Source of the DNA: an uncultured Rikenella sp.
GTDB taxonomy: Bacteria > Bacteroidota > Bacteroidia > Bacteroidales > Rikenellaceae
Assembly (NCBI RefSeq): GCF_910579375.1
Contig: NZ_CAJTUJ010000040.1
Span: forward strand, 1-14,046
Length of the DNA stretch: 14,046 nucleotides
Direction of reading: 5' to 3'
Both the position numbers and the translations under genes were made by a program. Every line of letters begins with the position of its first letter. Positions within the stretch are counted from its first letter, which is position 1. Below are positions 13,868-14,046 of this stretch, in pieces. The notes under the pieces were generated by a model, which saw nothing but the letters and a program-made list of their open reading frames with translations, ran no database searches and was not told the origin of the DNA.

Positions 13868-13877
13868 ACAGAGAATA

Positions 13878-13892
13878 GGGGTAGAGGCGGCC
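13878..13892 (+). repeat. ggggtagaggc-n-gcc repeat, third copy
   Basis: ggggtagaggcggcc matches the arms of the inverted repeat around FISUMP fragment 2 (2766-2781, 3033-3048) with one changed base. Confidence 0.5.
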
Positions 13893-13973
13893 AGTTGAAA
13901 TGCGCCAGCATTTCCCGTCCACGGGACGTGGGGCCTGCCCGGCCTGAGGGCAGTACCCTCCTGTAGGGCCGAC

Positions 13974-14046
13974 GCGCGCCCCGCCTAAAGAAGCGATTCA
14001 GCTATTTCGGCGGTAGCCGAATGTAGATGAATCGCGCAAGGCGCGC
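13974..14046. repeat. nested hairpin at the right edge
   Basis: gcgcgcc (13974-13980) pairs with ggcgcgc (14040-14046), gcgattca (13993-14000) with tgaatcgc (14028-14035), and ttcggc (14006-14011) with gccgaa (14016-14021). The plan, a GC clamp around an AT-richer stem and a small hairpin, resembles the element at 13792-13867 although the sequences differ. Confidence 0.5.

Larger units (their letters stand above)
13377..14046. other. non-coding, hairpin- and repeat-rich right end
   Basis: No gene is supported in these 670 bases; open frames are short and without recognisable similarity. The block contains many hairpins (separate entries, plus a ggagag...ctctcc hairpin at 13525-13562 and an agcgata/tatcgct hairpin at 13671-13689). 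It also has three motifs shared with the 2.7-3.4 kb block: gcgccca-nn-gggcgtttt, ggggtagaggc-n-gcc and ggggcctgcccggcc. It may be the edge of another FISUMP-associated repeat unit continuing past the window. Confidence 0.5.

Noticed and set aside
13377..14046. tRNA or other classical RNA gene among the hairpins
   Set aside because: No GTTCGAATC-type T-arm, anticodon arm or CCA end could be placed; the stems are simple nested hairpins rather than a cloverleaf.
1..14046. CRISPR array
   Set aside because: No regularly spaced identical repeats; the short repeats found are few, far apart and in mixed orientation.

Overview
The window looks like a chromosomal stretch of a gut Bacteroidales species. 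A GC-rich Rikenellaceae/Alistipes-type genome is my best guess. Supporting signs are several Bacteroidetes-style lipoproteins, a type V (FimA/Mfa1-like) fimbrial operon, a textbook Bacteroidetes promoter (TTTG-N19-TAnnTTTG) at 4952-4982, weak or absent Shine-Dalgarno sequences, and Fibrobacter-major-paralogous-domain (FISUMP) fragments. The taxonomic call is inference from content and composition; no rRNA gene is present.

Layout. 1-279: C-terminal fragment of a FISUMP-type protein (minus strand) and a terminator. 280-1602 (minus): acetyl-CoA hydrolase/CoA-transferase family enzyme. 1709-2641 (plus): exported SMP-30/gluconolactonase-like beta-propeller, divergent from the CoA-transferase and closed by a strong terminator. 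2642-3748: gene-poor block with two more FISUMP C-terminal fragments (minus strand) among palindromes and short repeats. 3749-4618 (plus): surface lipoprotein of a Bacteroidetes 'cell surface protein' type. 4619-5150: AT-rich regulatory region with the promoter and small leader ORFs. 5151-13317 (plus): seven co-oriented genes forming a fimbrial locus, closed by a terminator at 13338-13376. 13377-14046: repeat- and hairpin-rich DNA sharing motifs with the 2.7-3.4 kb block.

The fimbrial locus starts with a protein shaped like a resolvase/invertase (N-terminal serine-recombinase fold plus C-terminal Hin-type HTH) in which every catalytic residue I can align is missing. It is probably a recombinase converted into a DNA-binding regulator. 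Then come an exported OmpA-like/DUF3575 protein, a FimB/Mfa2-like (DUF5119-like) lipoprotein that may anchor or terminate the fimbria, and four fimbrillin-family lipoproteins. All four share a lipobox Cys, a Ser/Thr-Lys site at residues 45-51 ahead of an 'I-G-I-[FY]-A'-like strand, a central 'Y-x-[VL]-[AS]-[KQ]' strand and a C-terminal 'G-x-x-Y-x-[YF]...DW/EW' end. The third (10478-11914) has different codon choice and an A/C-rich leader, as expected of the abundant shaft subunit.

The most unusual material is (i) the three 5'-truncated FISUMP modules with near-identical ends and divergent interiors, in a repeat context that recurs at the right edge, and (ii) the apparently catalytically dead recombinase at the head of the fimbrial operon.
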